Positions 1 to 8,184 of a stretch of DNA of 64,000 nucleotides are shown piece by piece. The stretch comes from Streptomyces longhuiensis (GTDB lineage: Bacteria > Actinomycetota > Actinomycetes > Streptomycetales > Streptomycetaceae). Location of the stretch: the NCBI RefSeq assembly GCF_020616555.1, contig NZ_CP085173.1:4599501-4663500 (forward strand), written 5' to 3'. Every line of letters starts with the position of its first letter. Position 1 is the stretch's first letter. The position numbers and the translations under genes were made by a program. The notes under the pieces are model-generated. The model did no database searches. It was not told the DNA's origin and saw nothing but the letters and a program-made list of their open reading frames with translations.

Positions 1-581
1 ATGTGGAGGCCGTATCGGGACAGGACCCGGGCGCGTCGCATGCCGAGCTCCTCGGCGACCGACGCGATGGAGCCGCGCTCGGGCGCGACGGGCAGTTCCG
101 CGGGCGGTCCCACCGTCAGCTCGGCGTCCTCCGCCTCGACGAGTTCGGCCATCTCATGGGACACCACGGAGTTCGGCGGCGGGGCGTCCTCACCCGAATA
201 GCCGGGCTCGAGCCGAAGATCCTCGGCGTCGGTCGGGAGCAGGTCCCCGGGGCCCATGTCGCCGGGCCGCAGACGCTCGCTCCACGGCACCCACTCGGGG
301 GCGAGGAGCGCGTCGGGTCCGGGCAGCAGAACCGTCTCGTCGAGGGTGACGACCTTGGCGCGCGAGGCCCGCGCGACCGTCACGGCCCACCGCCAGCCGC
401 GGTAGCCGAACTCCTTGCACTCGAAGAGGTGCGTGACGACCCGGTCGCCCTCGACGACCACGTCGACGTGCTCGCCCACGACTCCTGGCGCGGCGGCTTC
501 CTCGGCCGCGGTCCGCGCGAGGCCTACCGCCTCGGCGCACAGACGGTCAGGGGTGCGGCTTCGCGTTGTCGCTGCGCTCAC
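1..581 (-). CDS. DUF3027 domain-containing protein (C-terminus cut by window edge)
   Basis: The reading frame starts at a GTG at 581 behind a GGAGAG ribosome site and runs off the left edge, giving 193 codons. The N-terminal part carries the conserved segment with HLFECKEFGYRGWRWAVT (about residues 50-68), followed by the WVPWSERLRPGDMGPGDLL block, which I recognise as typical of the actinobacterial DUF3027 family. The visible C-terminal part (VAEELGMRRARVLSRYGLH) resembles a small helical or DNA-binding tail. The function of the family is unknown to me. It is transcribed away from the MFS gene. A 116-residue ORF in another frame of this strand is a shadow. Confidence 0.85.
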   Translation of the reverse strand, partial: MSAATTRSRTPDRLCAEAVGLARTAAEEAAAPGVVGEHVDVVVEGDRVVTHLFECKEFGYRGWRWAVTVARASRAKVVTLDETVLLPGPDALLAPEWVPWSERLRPGDMGPGDLLPTDAEDLRLEPGYSGEDAPPPNSVVSHEMAELVEAEDAELTVGPPAELPVAPERGSIASVAEELGMRRARVLSRYGLH

Positions 582-916
582 AGGTATCGCTTCTCTCCTA
601 CGCCGTCTCACGAGTGCGCCACCCTTGCGCGGGGGTACGGACGGAGCGGACCAGGGGGCCGCGTCGACGTCCGCGCCCGAACGTCCTCGGGCGCACCTAC
701 GTCACCCATTCTGCGGGATGACCGAGAGGCGCGCGGCCGAGCACAGCTGCCGCAGGCGCGTTACGCACGCTACCTTCTCCCGGCCCGTGCGCCCACACCG
801 ACGTACAAGTAGCTGTGTCCTGCACCACGTGGCGGGGCGGTTCCGGGGGGCCGCGGCGGCGACCCGCTCCGCCGATATCGGCACTAGTCACCACCTTCCG
901 GGGGCACTATGGCTGA
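582..916. other. Divergent intergenic region (335 bp)
   Basis: This gap separates the DUF3027 gene and the MFS gene, which are transcribed outward. It must carry both promoters, but I see no convincing -35/-10 pair, no perfect inverted repeat and no small coding frame with a ribosome site. A minimal ATG-GCT-GAG-TGA string (909-920) overlaps the MFS start codon and is probably chance. Confidence 0.5.
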
Positions 917-2314
917 GTGACTTCCGCGAGGTCGTCGTCGCGCGCAGCAGGCGGATCGGGCCCGGTACGCAGGGCGGTCCGCGGGTTTGGGCGCGCCCTG
1001 CACCTGCCGTTCACCGGCACGGCGCGCGGGATCCGCAAAGCGACCCACGCGCACGGCGCGGGCGAGTCGGGTCTGGGAAAACTGATCGAACTGCACGCGG
1101 TGAACGGCGCCGGCGACGTCATGATCACCATCGCGCTCGCGTCCACGGTGTTCTTCTCCGTGCCGACGGACGAGGCGCGCGGGCGCGTCGCCCTGTACCT
1201 CGGCATCACGATGGCGCCCTTCACCCTCCTCGCGCCCGTCGTCGGGCCGCTCCTGGACCGGCTGCCGCACGGGCGGCGCGCCGCGATGGCCGCTTCGATG
1301 CTGGCGCGGGCGCTGCTCGCGATCGTGCTGTCCGGGGCGGTGATCAGCGGCGGCGTGCAGCTGTACCCGGCGGCGCTGGGCGTCCTGGTGGCGTCCAAGG
1401 CGTACGGCGTGGTCCGCAGCGCCGTCGTGCCGCGCCTGCTGCCACCCCGCTTCTCCCTGGTCAAGGCCAATTCCCGAGTGACGCTGGGCGGGCTCCTGGC
1501 CACCGGTGTGGCCGCGCCGGTCGGCGCCGGGCTCCAGATGCTCGGGCCGCGCTGGCCCCTCTACGGCGCCTTCGTGATCTTCATTTCGGGGATGGTCCTG
1601 TCCTTTCAGCTGCCGCACAAGGTGGACTCCGCGAAGGGCGAGGGGAGGGCCCTCCTCGCGGCCGACGAGCGGCATCTGCACGGCCCGCACAAGGAGACGA
1701 CCAAGCAGAAGCGCCCCGGTCTGCGCACGGTCGGCCCGGCCGTGACGCACGCGCTGTTCGTCAACGCCTCGCAGCGCTGCCTCTCCGGCTTCCTGATCTT
1801 CTTCCTGGCGTTCCTGCTGCGCGAGCACCCCATGCCGGGGCAGAGCGCCGCCGTGTCGCTCAGCATCGTCGGCATCTCGGCGGGCGCGGGCAACGCGCTG
1901 GGCACGGCCGTCGGGGCGTGGCTCAAATCACGGGCGCCGGAGATCATCATCGTGACGGTGGTGGCGGCGGTCCTGGGCGTGGCGATCACGGCCACGCTGT
2001 TCTTCAGCGCTGCCCTCACGGCGTGTCTGGCGGCCGTCGCCGGGTTCGCGCAGGCCCTCTCCAAGCTGTCCCTGGACGCCCTGATCCAGCGCGACGTCCC
2101 GGAAGAGGTCCGCAACTCCGCGTTCGCCCGCTCCGAGACCCTCCTCCAGATGGCGTGGGTCCTCGGCGGCGCCATCGGCATCGCACTGCCCCTGAACGGA
2201 GCACTGGGCCTCGGCGTCGCCGCGGCGATCGTCGGAACGGGCTGGCTGACGACCGTACGGGGCCTGCTGGCCGCCGCGCGCCACGGCGGCCAGGCACGCA
2301 GCCGCGTGGCGTGA
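917..2314 (+). CDS. MFS transporter
   Basis: A 465-residue integral membrane protein of the major facilitator superfamily, probably an exporter. After a basic cytoplasmic N-terminus of about 65 residues there are some ten to twelve hydrophobic segments, e.g. LYLGITMAPFTLLAPVVGPLL followed by the loop DRLPHGRRAAM, which matches the MFS cytoplasmic loop 2-3 signature. A hydrophilic central loop (about residues 235-270) divides the two halves. The GTG start at 917 is the only plausible early one, because the ATG at 909 is followed by a stop. The substrate cannot be deduced. No partner gene overlaps it. Confidence 0.88.
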   Translation: MTSARSSSRAAGGSGPVRRAVRGFGRALHLPFTGTARGIRKATHAHGAGESGLGKLIELHAVNGAGDVMITIALASTVFFSVPTDEARGRVALYLGITMAPFTLLAPVVGPLLDRLPHGRRAAMAASMLARALLAIVLSGAVISGGVQLYPAALGVLVASKAYGVVRSAVVPRLLPPRFSLVKANSRVTLGGLLATGVAAPVGAGLQMLGPRWPLYGAFVIFISGMVLSFQLPHKVDSAKGEGRALLAADERHLHGPHKETTKQKRPGLRTVGPAVTHALFVNASQRCLSGFLIFFLAFLLREHPMPGQSAAVSLSIVGISAGAGNALGTAVGAWLKSRAPEIIIVTVVAAVLGVAITATLFFSAALTACLAAVAGFAQALSKLSLDALIQRDVPEEVRNSAFARSETLLQMAWVLGGAIGIALPLNGALGLGVAAAIVGTGWLTTVRGLLAAARHGGQARSRVA

Positions 2315-2416
2315 GGGACGGCCGGGAGAGCGGGAGATCCACCACGGATGGCGTGAGCATGCGGCACGCCGTACCCGCATGGCGAGTGTGTGCGGGCCGC
2401 CAGATAGCCTGCCCGC

Positions 2417-2893
2417 ATGACCTCCCTGCGTTTCACCGTGCGCAACCGCCGCACCGTGGCAGCCGCCGGCGCCGTCGCTGCCGGGCTGCTCGTCCTCTCG
2501 GCCTGCGACAAGCCGACGCCGCTGGCGACCATCACGGTCGGCCGCTCCACGGTGACGTCGGAAGCCGCCTGCTACAACGACGGCAAGGCGCTCGACGCCT
2601 CCGCGCTGAAGGACTGCCTCAAGAACAAGGACATCAAGTCCATCAAGGTCGACCCCGACGCGACGGTCCGCTTCGGCGTCGACCCGAAGATCGCGGAGAA
2701 GGGCTGGACCCTGCTGATGAACGGTCAGCCGCTGACCGACGCCAGCAAGAAGACCTATCGCACCGTCCCGGGCAGCGTGTTCTTCAACCAGCAGTACGGC
2801 GCCACGGGCACCTCCACGACGGTCTCCATCGTCGAGGGCAGCGGCTCGAACGCGACCGGCCTGTGGTCGTTCAAGCTCAAGAAGGACGCCTGA
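2417..2893 (+). CDS. DUF2771 lipoprotein
   Basis: A 158-residue exported lipoprotein. A twin-basic N-region and hydrophobic core (residues 13-27) end in the lipobox LSAC with Cys30 as the lipidation site. The rest matches the actinobacterial DUF2771 family, of unknown role. There is no Shine-Dalgarno. Instead TAGCCT lies 6 nt before the ATG, suggesting a leaderless transcript, although no -35 is visible. Its stop overlaps the futalosine hydrolase region, so the three genes up to mqnD are likely one transcript. Confidence 0.85.
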   Translation: MTSLRFTVRNRRTVAAAGAVAAGLLVLSACDKPTPLATITVGRSTVTSEAACYNDGKALDASALKDCLKNKDIKSIKVDPDATVRFGVDPKIAEKGWTLLMNGQPLTDASKKTYRTVPGSVFFNQQYGATGTSTTVSIVEGSGSNATGLWSFKLKKDA

Positions 2894-3570
2894 CGGAGCG
2901 CGGGCGGGTCCTGATCGCCACCGCCGTCCCCGCGGAGCGGGACGCGGTGGCCAGGGGCCTGTCCGGGGCGGGCGTCGCGCACCCTGCCGTCGATGTCGTC
3001 GCGGTGGGCGTCGGGCCCGCCGCCGCGGCGGCCGGTACCGCCACCGCCCTCACCACCGCCGCCCTGTCGGGGCGGCCGTACCGCCTGGTCGTCTCCGCCG
3101 GGATCGGCGGCGGATTCCAGCCGGACGCGCCCATCGGCTCCGTCGTCGTCGCCGACGCGCTGACCGCCGCCGACCTGGGCGCCGAGACCCCCGACGGCTT
3201 CCTGCCCGTCACCGAACTCGGCTTCGGCACGGTCACGCACCTCCCGCCGCCCTCCCTCGTACGGGAGGTCGCCACGGCCACCGGCGCGCTCACCGGCACC
3301 GTCCTGACCGTCTCCACCGTGACCGGCACCGCGGCCCGCGCCGCCGAGCTGCTGGACCGTCACCCCGGCGCCGCCGCCGAGGCGATGGAGGGTTTCGGGG
3401 TCGCCGAGGCGGCCGCCGCGCACGGCGTGCCCGTCCTGGAGATCCGCGCGGTCTCCAACGCCGTCGGCCCCCGCGACCGCGCGGCCTGGCGCATCGGTGA
3501 CGCGCTCGCGGCGCTCACCGAGGCGTTCGGGAAGTCCGTGCCCGTACTGGAGAGTTGGAACCGCACATGA
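2863..3570 (+). CDS. mqnB: Futalosine hydrolase (menaquinone biosynthesis)
   Basis: Hydrolyses futalosine to hypoxanthine and dehypoxanthine futalosine in the alternative menaquinone pathway. The nucleoside-phosphorylase-like fold shows in VLIATAVPAERDAV, in VVSAGIGGGF and in the ligand-binding EAMEGFGVAEAA near the C-terminus. The start is uncertain. GTG at 2863 overlaps the lipoprotein gene by 31 nt and has no ribosome site. CTG at 2890 forms a CTGA overlap with the lipoprotein stop and sits behind AAGGA. The protein is 226-235 residues, normal for the family. It overlaps mqnD by an ATGA junction, which fits the shared pathway. Confidence 0.9.
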   Translation: MVVQAQEGRLTERGRVLIATAVPAERDAVARGLSGAGVAHPAVDVVAVGVGPAAAAAGTATALTTAALSGRPYRLVVSAGIGGGFQPDAPIGSVVVADALTAADLGAETPDGFLPVTELGFGTVTHLPPPSLVREVATATGALTGTVLTVSTVTGTAARAAELLDRHPGAAAEAMEGFGVAEAAAAHGVPVLEIRAVSNAVGPRDRAAWRIGDALAALTEAFGKSVPVLESWNRT

Positions 3571-4424
3571 CGCACCCCGAAGATCTCAGGATCGCCTTCT
3601 CGCCCTGCCCGAACGACACGTTCGTCTTCGACGCGTGGGCCCACGGCCGCGTCCCCGGGGCGCCCGCCCTCGACGTGACCTTCGCCGACATCGACATCAC
3701 GAACGGCGTCGCCGAACGCCGTTCCCCCGAATTCGACGTGCTGAAGGTGTCGTACGCCGTCCTGCCGTACGTCCTCGACGACTACGCGCTGCTGCCCTGC
3801 GGCGGCGCGCTGGGCCGGGGCTGCGGCCCGCTCGTGCTCACGCGTGAGGCGGGCGTCGACCTGACCGGGAAGACGGTCGCCGTCCCCAGCGAGAAGTCGA
3901 CGGCGTACCTGCTGTTCCGCCTGTGGACCGCGGACGTCGTGCCCGGCGGGGTCGGCGAGGTCGTCGTCATGCCGTTCGACGAGATCATGCCCGCCGTGCG
4001 GGACGGCAAGGTCGACGCCGGACTCGTCATCCACGAGGCCCGCTTCACGTACCAGAACTACGGACTGCACTCCCTCGCCGACATGGGCGAGCACTGGGAG
4101 AACACGACCGGGCTGCCCATCCCGCTCGGCGCGATCATCGCGAAGCGGAGCCTGGGCGAGGACCGGCTGCGCGGACTCGCCGAGGCGGTCCGCACCTCGG
4201 TGCGCATGGCCTGGGACGACCCGGAGGCCTCCCGCCCCTACGTCCAGGAACACGCCCAGGAGATGGACCCGTCGGTGGCGGACCAGCACATCGGCCTGTA
4301 TGTCAACGAGTTCACGGCCGACCTGGGCGAGAACGGCTACGCGGCGATCCGCGGCCTCCTGACGCGCGCCGCGGCCGAGGGGATCGTGCCCGCCCTCGGC
4401 CCGGGCGCCCTGTCGTTCCCCTGA
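3567..4424 (+). CDS. mqnD: 1,4-dihydroxy-6-naphthoate synthase
   Basis: Converts cyclic dehypoxanthine futalosine to 1,4-dihydroxy-6-naphthoate, a late step of the futalosine menaquinone pathway. The 285-residue protein has the periplasmic-binding-protein-like fold of MqnA/MqnD. Typical segments are IAFSPCPNDTFVFDAW at the N-terminus, VPSEKSTAYLLFRLW, and DAGLVIHEARFTYQ, which carries the catalytic His. The ATG overlaps the mqnB stop (ATGA), so translation is probably coupled. mqnA and mqnC are not in this window. The last 28 codons have a diverged duplicate 168 bp downstream. Confidence 0.95.
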   Translation: MTHPEDLRIAFSPCPNDTFVFDAWAHGRVPGAPALDVTFADIDITNGVAERRSPEFDVLKVSYAVLPYVLDDYALLPCGGALGRGCGPLVLTREAGVDLTGKTVAVPSEKSTAYLLFRLWTADVVPGGVGEVVVMPFDEIMPAVRDGKVDAGLVIHEARFTYQNYGLHSLADMGEHWENTTGLPIPLGAIIAKRSLGEDRLRGLAEAVRTSVRMAWDDPEASRPYVQEHAQEMDPSVADQHIGLYVNEFTADLGENGYAAIRGLLTRAAAEGIVPALGPGALSFP

Positions 4425-4504
4425 ACCCAGCGGCCGGACGGAGTCCGGCACAGCCGCCCGAAGCCCGCGAAGCGGCGCGAGGGCGGCAGAGAAGGGGAGA
4501 AGAA

Positions 4505-4526
4505 GGGCCGCGGCGATCCGCGGCCC
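4505..4526. terminator. Hairpin downstream of mqnD, at the edge of the duplicated tail
   Basis: GGGCCGCGG (4505-4513) and CCGCGGCCC (4518-4526) form a perfect 9-bp stem with a CGAT loop. It could act as a terminator between mqnD and the convergent cold-shock gene. There is no T-run. Part of this stem is also the start of the duplicated mqnD segment, so its origin and function are entangled. Confidence 0.45.
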
Positions 4527-4592
4527 CAGACGCGCGCCGCGGCCGAGGGGGTCGTTCCCGGCCTCGGCCCGGGCGCGCTCGCGTTCCCGTAG
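4510..4592 (+). pseudogene. Diverged remnant of the mqnD 3' end
   Basis: This segment repeats 4341-4424 of mqnD. The first 16 nt are identical, then comes a one-base length difference, then 64 nt with 9 substitutions (55/64 identical). It ends in its own in-phase stop (TAG in place of TGA). The implied peptide TRAAAEGVVPGLGPGALAFP differs from the real tail only by conservative changes (I/V, A/G, S/A), so both copies diverged under coding constraint. It has no start or upstream portion and cannot encode an enzyme. It is probably the leftover of a second mqnD allele after recombination or an old duplication. Confidence 0.85.
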
Positions 4593-4598
4593 GGGCGG

Positions 4599-4982
4599 TC
4601 AGACGTCCAGTTGGTCGGCCACCGCTCGCAGCAGGCCCGCGATCTTCGCGCCGGAGGCCTTGTCCGGGTAGCGGCCCTTCTCCAGCATCGGCGTGATGTT
4701 CTCGAGGAGCGTCGTCAAGTCCTGGACGATCGATGCCAGTTCGTCCGGCTTGCGGCGCTGCGCCGCGGCCACGGACGGGGTCGGATCGAGGATGGTCACG
4801 GAGAGCGCCTGGTCGCCGCGCTGTCCCGCGACGACGCCGAACTCGACACGCTGGCCCGGCTTGAGAGCGTCCACGCCGGCCGGGAGTACGGAGGAATGCA
4901 CGAAGACGTCGCCGCCGTCGTCGCGGGAGAGAAAGCCGAAGCCCTTCTCGCTGTTGAACCACTTGACCTTGCCGGTAGGCAC
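4599..4982 (-). CDS. Cold-shock-domain protein with C-terminal extension
   Basis: A 127-residue protein. Residues 1-65 form a cold-shock domain with the RNP motifs KGFGFLSRDDGG and DVFVHSSVL, which bind single-stranded RNA or DNA. Unlike the 67-residue Csp later in this window, it carries about 60 extra C-terminal residues (SIVQDLTTLLENITPMLEKGRYPDK) that look helical and may mediate oligomerisation. It is convergent with mqnD and its remnant. It is probably a constitutive nucleic-acid chaperone. Confidence 0.9.
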   Translation of the reverse strand: MPTGKVKWFNSEKGFGFLSRDDGGDVFVHSSVLPAGVDALKPGQRVEFGVVAGQRGDQALSVTILDPTPSVAAAQRRKPDELASIVQDLTTLLENITPMLEKGRYPDKASGAKIAGLLRAVADQLDV

Positions 4983-5136
4983 GTGAAGTCCTCGTCCTCG
5001 TACTCGTCATGCCGTCTCGTGCGATGAAGAACGGCGCTGGAAACGGCTCTGGATAGCACTGCAGCGGGCCGCCCGACCCGCCGGCACCAGGCTAATGGCC
5101 CAGGAGCCCGTGACAAGACGGCCCGAGGAACCCGGA

Positions 5137-5163
5137 TTGTTCCTTCGCGCTGGGAACTACCCT
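5137..5163 (+). promoter_or_regulatory. Promoter of a probable leaderless transcript
   Basis: TTGTTC (5137-5142) and TACCCT (5158-5163) are 15 bp apart. The -10 ends 6 nt before the GTG at 5170, so transcription should begin at or next to the start codon. No Shine-Dalgarno precedes that GTG. Confidence 0.5.
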
Positions 5164-5169
5164 GGTCGG

Positions 5170-5418
5170 GTGCGTGACAAAACCCAAGCGAATTCCGCCG
5201 GGCCCGGCGACGGCCTCGTCAAGGCCGGCGGCATCGTCTTCATCGTCGGAGCCGTGGCCACCCTGGCCACGATGGCCCCTCTGTTCCTCGGAACCGACCC
5301 GTTCCCGCCCGTCGCCTACGCGGTGTGCATGCTGATGGGTGTCGGCTTCCTGATCTCCGCGGCCGGAGTGCTGCGCGGGATCGCCGTGCAGCGCCGTCAG
5401 GCCCGCTCGGCGACGTAG
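5170..5418 (+). CDS. Small membrane protein
   Basis: An 82-residue protein with two predicted transmembrane segments, GIVFIVGAVATLATMAPLFL and VAYAVCMLMGVGFLISAAGV, separated by a short loop. It resembles a conserved Streptomyces membrane protein of unknown function. I chose GTG 5170 over the upstream ATG at 5095, because the upstream extension is hydrophilic and low-complexity and a promoter lies just before 5170. Its last 22 bp overlap the end of the convergent HAD gene. Confidence 0.75.
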   Translation: MRDKTQANSAGPGDGLVKAGGIVFIVGAVATLATMAPLFLGTDPFPPVAYAVCMLMGVGFLISAAGVLRGIAVQRRQARSAT

Positions 5419-6053
5419 CGCTCCAGCCAGGCGGGGAACTCCGTCAGATCCGCGAGCACGACGTCCGCGCCGGCCTCGCGCAGCTCCGCCGCGTCGCACG
5501 GCCCCGTCGTGACCGCCACGGACAGCGCGTCGGCGGTGCGGGCGCCGCGCACGTCGCCGGTGTGGTCACCGACGTACACGGACGCGCCGTACTCGCGCAG
5601 CGCCGTCGCCTTGCCCTCGGCCCACAGGTTGCCGATGACCTCGTCGGCGGCGATGTCCAGGTGTTCGAGGTGGAGCTTCGCGTTGGGCTCGTACTTCGCC
5701 GTGACGACGATCGCCCTGCCGCCCGCCGCGTGCACCGCGGCGACGGCCTCGTGCACGCCCGGCATCGCGTACGTCCCGGTGATGGCGTGCGCCGGGTAGA
5801 GCTCCCGGTACAGGTCGGCCAGCTCCGGGATCCGCTCCTCGGGGAACCAGTACGCGAGCTCCTGCTCCAGCGGCGGGCCGAGCCGGCTCACGATGAGATC
5901 GGCGTCGAGCTGCACGCCCGTACGGTCGGCGAGTTCCAGCCAGGTGTCCTTGATCCCCGGCCGTGAGTCGATCAGCGTCATGTCGAGGTCGAAGCCGACC
6001 GTCGGTCCCGCGGCTGATCCGTTCGCGCTCTCGTGTGCACCCATGAGGGCCAT
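5397..6053 (-). CDS. HAD-superfamily hydrolase (phosphoglycolate-phosphatase-like)
   Basis: A 218-residue haloacid-dehalogenase-fold phosphatase. Motif I is FDLDMTLIDS (about residues 21-30), with Asp nucleophile and acid/base. Motif II is IVVTAKYEPN (T for the phosphate). Motif III/IV is VYVGDHTGDVRGA with the Mg-binding aspartates. The cap domain after motif I is of the small helical type seen in phosphoglycolate phosphatases. The substrate is unknown. The start could also be the ATG a few codons in (MGAHESANG). It is divergent from the iron-transport operon, with only 56 bp between them. Confidence 0.88.
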   Translation of the reverse strand: MALMGAHESANGSAAGPTVGFDLDMTLIDSRPGIKDTWLELADRTGVQLDADLIVSRLGPPLEQELAYWFPEERIPELADLYRELYPAHAITGTYAMPGVHEAVAAVHAAGGRAIVVTAKYEPNAKLHLEHLDIAADEVIGNLWAEGKATALREYGASVYVGDHTGDVRGARTADALSVAVTTGPCDAAELREAGADVVLADLTEFPAWLERYVAERA

Positions 6054-6077
6054 TGTGCCTGGGCGTACGATTACCGC

Positions 6078-6096
6078 TTAGCTAAGCCTTACCAAC
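6078..6096 (+). promoter_or_regulatory. Probable iron box (DmdR/IdeR-type operator)
   Basis: TTAGCTAAGCCTTACCAAC matches the actinobacterial iron-box consensus TTAGGTTAGGCTAACCTAA at 13 of 19 positions. It lies 14 bp before the first gene of the siderophore-uptake operon, where an iron-loaded DtxR-family repressor would block transcription. Confidence 0.72.
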
Positions 6097-6109
6097 CTCG
6101 GATTGGTCC

Positions 6110-7126
6110 ATGGGTCAGATCTCAGCCGCCCCCGCCGCGCGGCGACGCATCGTCTGGACGGCGGCCGCGCTCGTGGCCCTCGTTCTCGCGGTCCTGCTCA
6201 GCCTCGCCGTGGGCGCCCGCGCGATCGCCCCGTCCGCGGTCCTCGACGCGCTCGTGCACGGCGGCCACAGCGACGACGCCGAGGTCATCAGGGGCCTGCG
6301 GCTACCGCGCACGCTCGTCGGCCTGATGGTCGGCGCCGCGCTCGCCCTCGCCGGGACCGTCCTCCAGGGCATCACCCGCAACCCCATCGCCGACCCCGGG
6401 ATCCTCGGCATCAGCCAGGGCGCGTCGGTCGGCGTCGTCCTCGCGATCGCCTTCGCCGGCATCCACACGCTCACCGGCTACGTCTGGTTCGCGTTCGCGG
6501 GCGCCGCGCTCGCCTCCGTCGCCGTCTACGCCATCGCCTCCAGCGGGCGCGGCGGCGCGACGCCGGTGAAACTCGCGCTCGGCGGCGCCGCGATCAACGC
6601 GCTCCTGGTCTCCGTCACCACGGCCGTCCTCACCACGAAGGCGTCCGCCATGGACGAGTTCAGGTTCTGGCAGGTGGGCTCACTGTCCGGCCGGGACGCC
6701 CACATCGTGGGCCAGGTCTGGCCGTTCCTCGTCGTCGGCGTGCTCCTCGTGCTGTCCGTCGCCCGGGGGCTCGACGCGCTCGCGCTCGGCGAGGACGTCG
6801 CCAAGGGGCTCGGCCAGCGGGTCGCGACCGTACGGATCGTCGGCGGCCTCGGAGCGACCGTCCTCACCGGCGTCGGAGTGGCCGCCGCGGGACCGATCGC
6901 CTTCATCGGCCTGGCCGTTCCGCACATAGCCCGGGCCGTCGTGGGCAGCGACCACCGCTGGGTCCTGCCGATGGCGGCCCTCATCGGCCCCGTCATGCTC
7001 CTCGTCTCCGACACCGTGGGCCGCGTCGTCTTCCCGCCGAGCGAAGTGCCCGCGGGCGTGATGACCGCGCTGATCGGCGTCCCGTTCCTCGTCACCCTGG
7101 TCCGGCGCAAGGCGGTCCCCGCATGA
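6110..7126 (+). CDS. Ferric-siderophore ABC transporter permease (FecCD family), subunit 1
   Basis: A 338-residue permease with about ten transmembrane helices. It carries the FecCD/BtuC signatures LRLPRTLVGLMVGAALALAG and GLAVPHIAR, which form the coupling region to the ATPase. It forms the inner-membrane channel with the next permease. The ATG at 6110 lies just after the iron box. The stop overlaps the next start (ATGA), so the two subunits are translationally coupled. Confidence 0.94.
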   Translation: MGQISAAPAARRRIVWTAAALVALVLAVLLSLAVGARAIAPSAVLDALVHGGHSDDAEVIRGLRLPRTLVGLMVGAALALAGTVLQGITRNPIADPGILGISQGASVGVVLAIAFAGIHTLTGYVWFAFAGAALASVAVYAIASSGRGGATPVKLALGGAAINALLVSVTTAVLTTKASAMDEFRFWQVGSLSGRDAHIVGQVWPFLVVGVLLVLSVARGLDALALGEDVAKGLGQRVATVRIVGGLGATVLTGVGVAAAGPIAFIGLAVPHIARAVVGSDHRWVLPMAALIGPVMLLVSDTVGRVVFPPSEVPAGVMTALIGVPFLVTLVRRKAVPA

Positions 7127-8184
7127 GTACGACCATCGCGCCCCGGGTCCGCCCCGCCGGGTACTCCGTCGTCCGCGCGGGACGCGCCGCGTTCCTCCTG
7201 CACCGCAGGGCCGCCGGCGTCGCGGTGTTCCTCGTGGTCCTTCTCGCGGCCGCCTGCCTCGCCTATCTCTGCGTCGGCGAGTCCTTCATCGCCCCCGCCG
7301 AGGTCCTCAAGGTCATCACCGGCCGGCCGTCCCCGGACGAACTCGTCGTCGGCACGCTGCGCGCCCCCCGCATGGTCGTCGGGCTCCTCGTCGGCGCCGC
7401 GTTCGGCGTCGCGGGCGCGCTCATCCAGACCGTCGCCCGCAACCCGCTGGCCTCCCCCGACATCATCGGCATCAGCCAGGGCGCGAGCGCGCTGACCGTC
7501 GGCGCCATGACGTTCGGCGTCACGTCGTACGCGGTCCTGCCCTACCTCTCCGTACTCGGCGGCCTCCTCGCGGCGCTCCTCGTGTACGCCTTCGCCTGGC
7601 GCGGCGGGCTGCACGCGACGCGCTTCGTCCTCATCGGCATCGGCTTCGCCATCGCGCTGCGGTCGGTGACGACGCTGTTCATGACGAAGGGCGACTACCT
7701 CGTCGCCCAGCAGGCCCAGATCTGGATGACGGGCTCCCTCAACGGCCGCGGCTGGGCGGAGGCCGCCCCGCTCGGCTGGACCCTCCTCGTCCTCGTCCCG
7801 TTCGTCGCGTGGGCCGCCCGCGCCCAGCGCACCGTCGCCATGGACGACGACACGGCGACCGCGCTCGGCGTGCGCCTCGGCCGCGTGCGCCTCGGCCTCG
7901 TACTCCTGGGCGTCGTCCTCGCGTCCGTCGCGACCGGCGCCGCGGGACCCGTCGACTTCGTCGCGCTCCTCGCCCCGCAGATCGCCCGCCGTGTGACCCG
8001 CACCGCCCAGATCCCGCTCCTGTGCTCGGCGCTCCTGGGCGCGTTCATCGTCGTCGTGGCCGACCTGCTGGCCCGGCGGCTGTTCTCCCCCACCGAACTC
8101 CCGGTGGGTGTCCTCACGGCCGCCGTCGGGGCGCCGTACCTGATCTGGCTCATCATCCGCAGCCGCACGGGAGGAAACCGGTGA
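7123..8184 (+). CDS. Ferric-siderophore ABC transporter permease (FecCD family), subunit 2
   Basis: A 353-residue multi-pass permease paralogous to the preceding gene. It shares the FecCD blocks LRAPRMVVGLLVGAAFGVAG, NPLASPDIIGISQGAS and ALLAPQIARRV. The start ATG overlaps the previous stop by 4 nt, and its own stop overlaps the ATPase GTG by 4 nt. The pair would form the heterodimeric membrane part of an iron-siderophore importer. Confidence 0.94.
   Translation: MSTTIAPRVRPAGYSVVRAGRAAFLLHRRAAGVAVFLVVLLAAACLAYLCVGESFIAPAEVLKVITGRPSPDELVVGTLRAPRMVVGLLVGAAFGVAGALIQTVARNPLASPDIIGISQGASALTVGAMTFGVTSYAVLPYLSVLGGLLAALLVYAFAWRGGLHATRFVLIGIGFAIALRSVTTLFMTKGDYLVAQQAQIWMTGSLNGRGWAEAAPLGWTLLVLVPFVAWAARAQRTVAMDDDTATALGVRLGRVRLGLVLLGVVLASVATGAAGPVDFVALLAPQIARRVTRTAQIPLLCSALLGAFIVVVADLLARRLFSPTELPVGVLTAAVGAPYLIWLIIRSRTGGNR

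Noticed and set aside
415..3570. A 1051-codon open frame on the plus strand
   Set aside because: Only its 3' end (mqnB) is real. The rest is an Arg/Ala/Pro-rich shadow of the MFS and lipoprotein genes caused by high GC.
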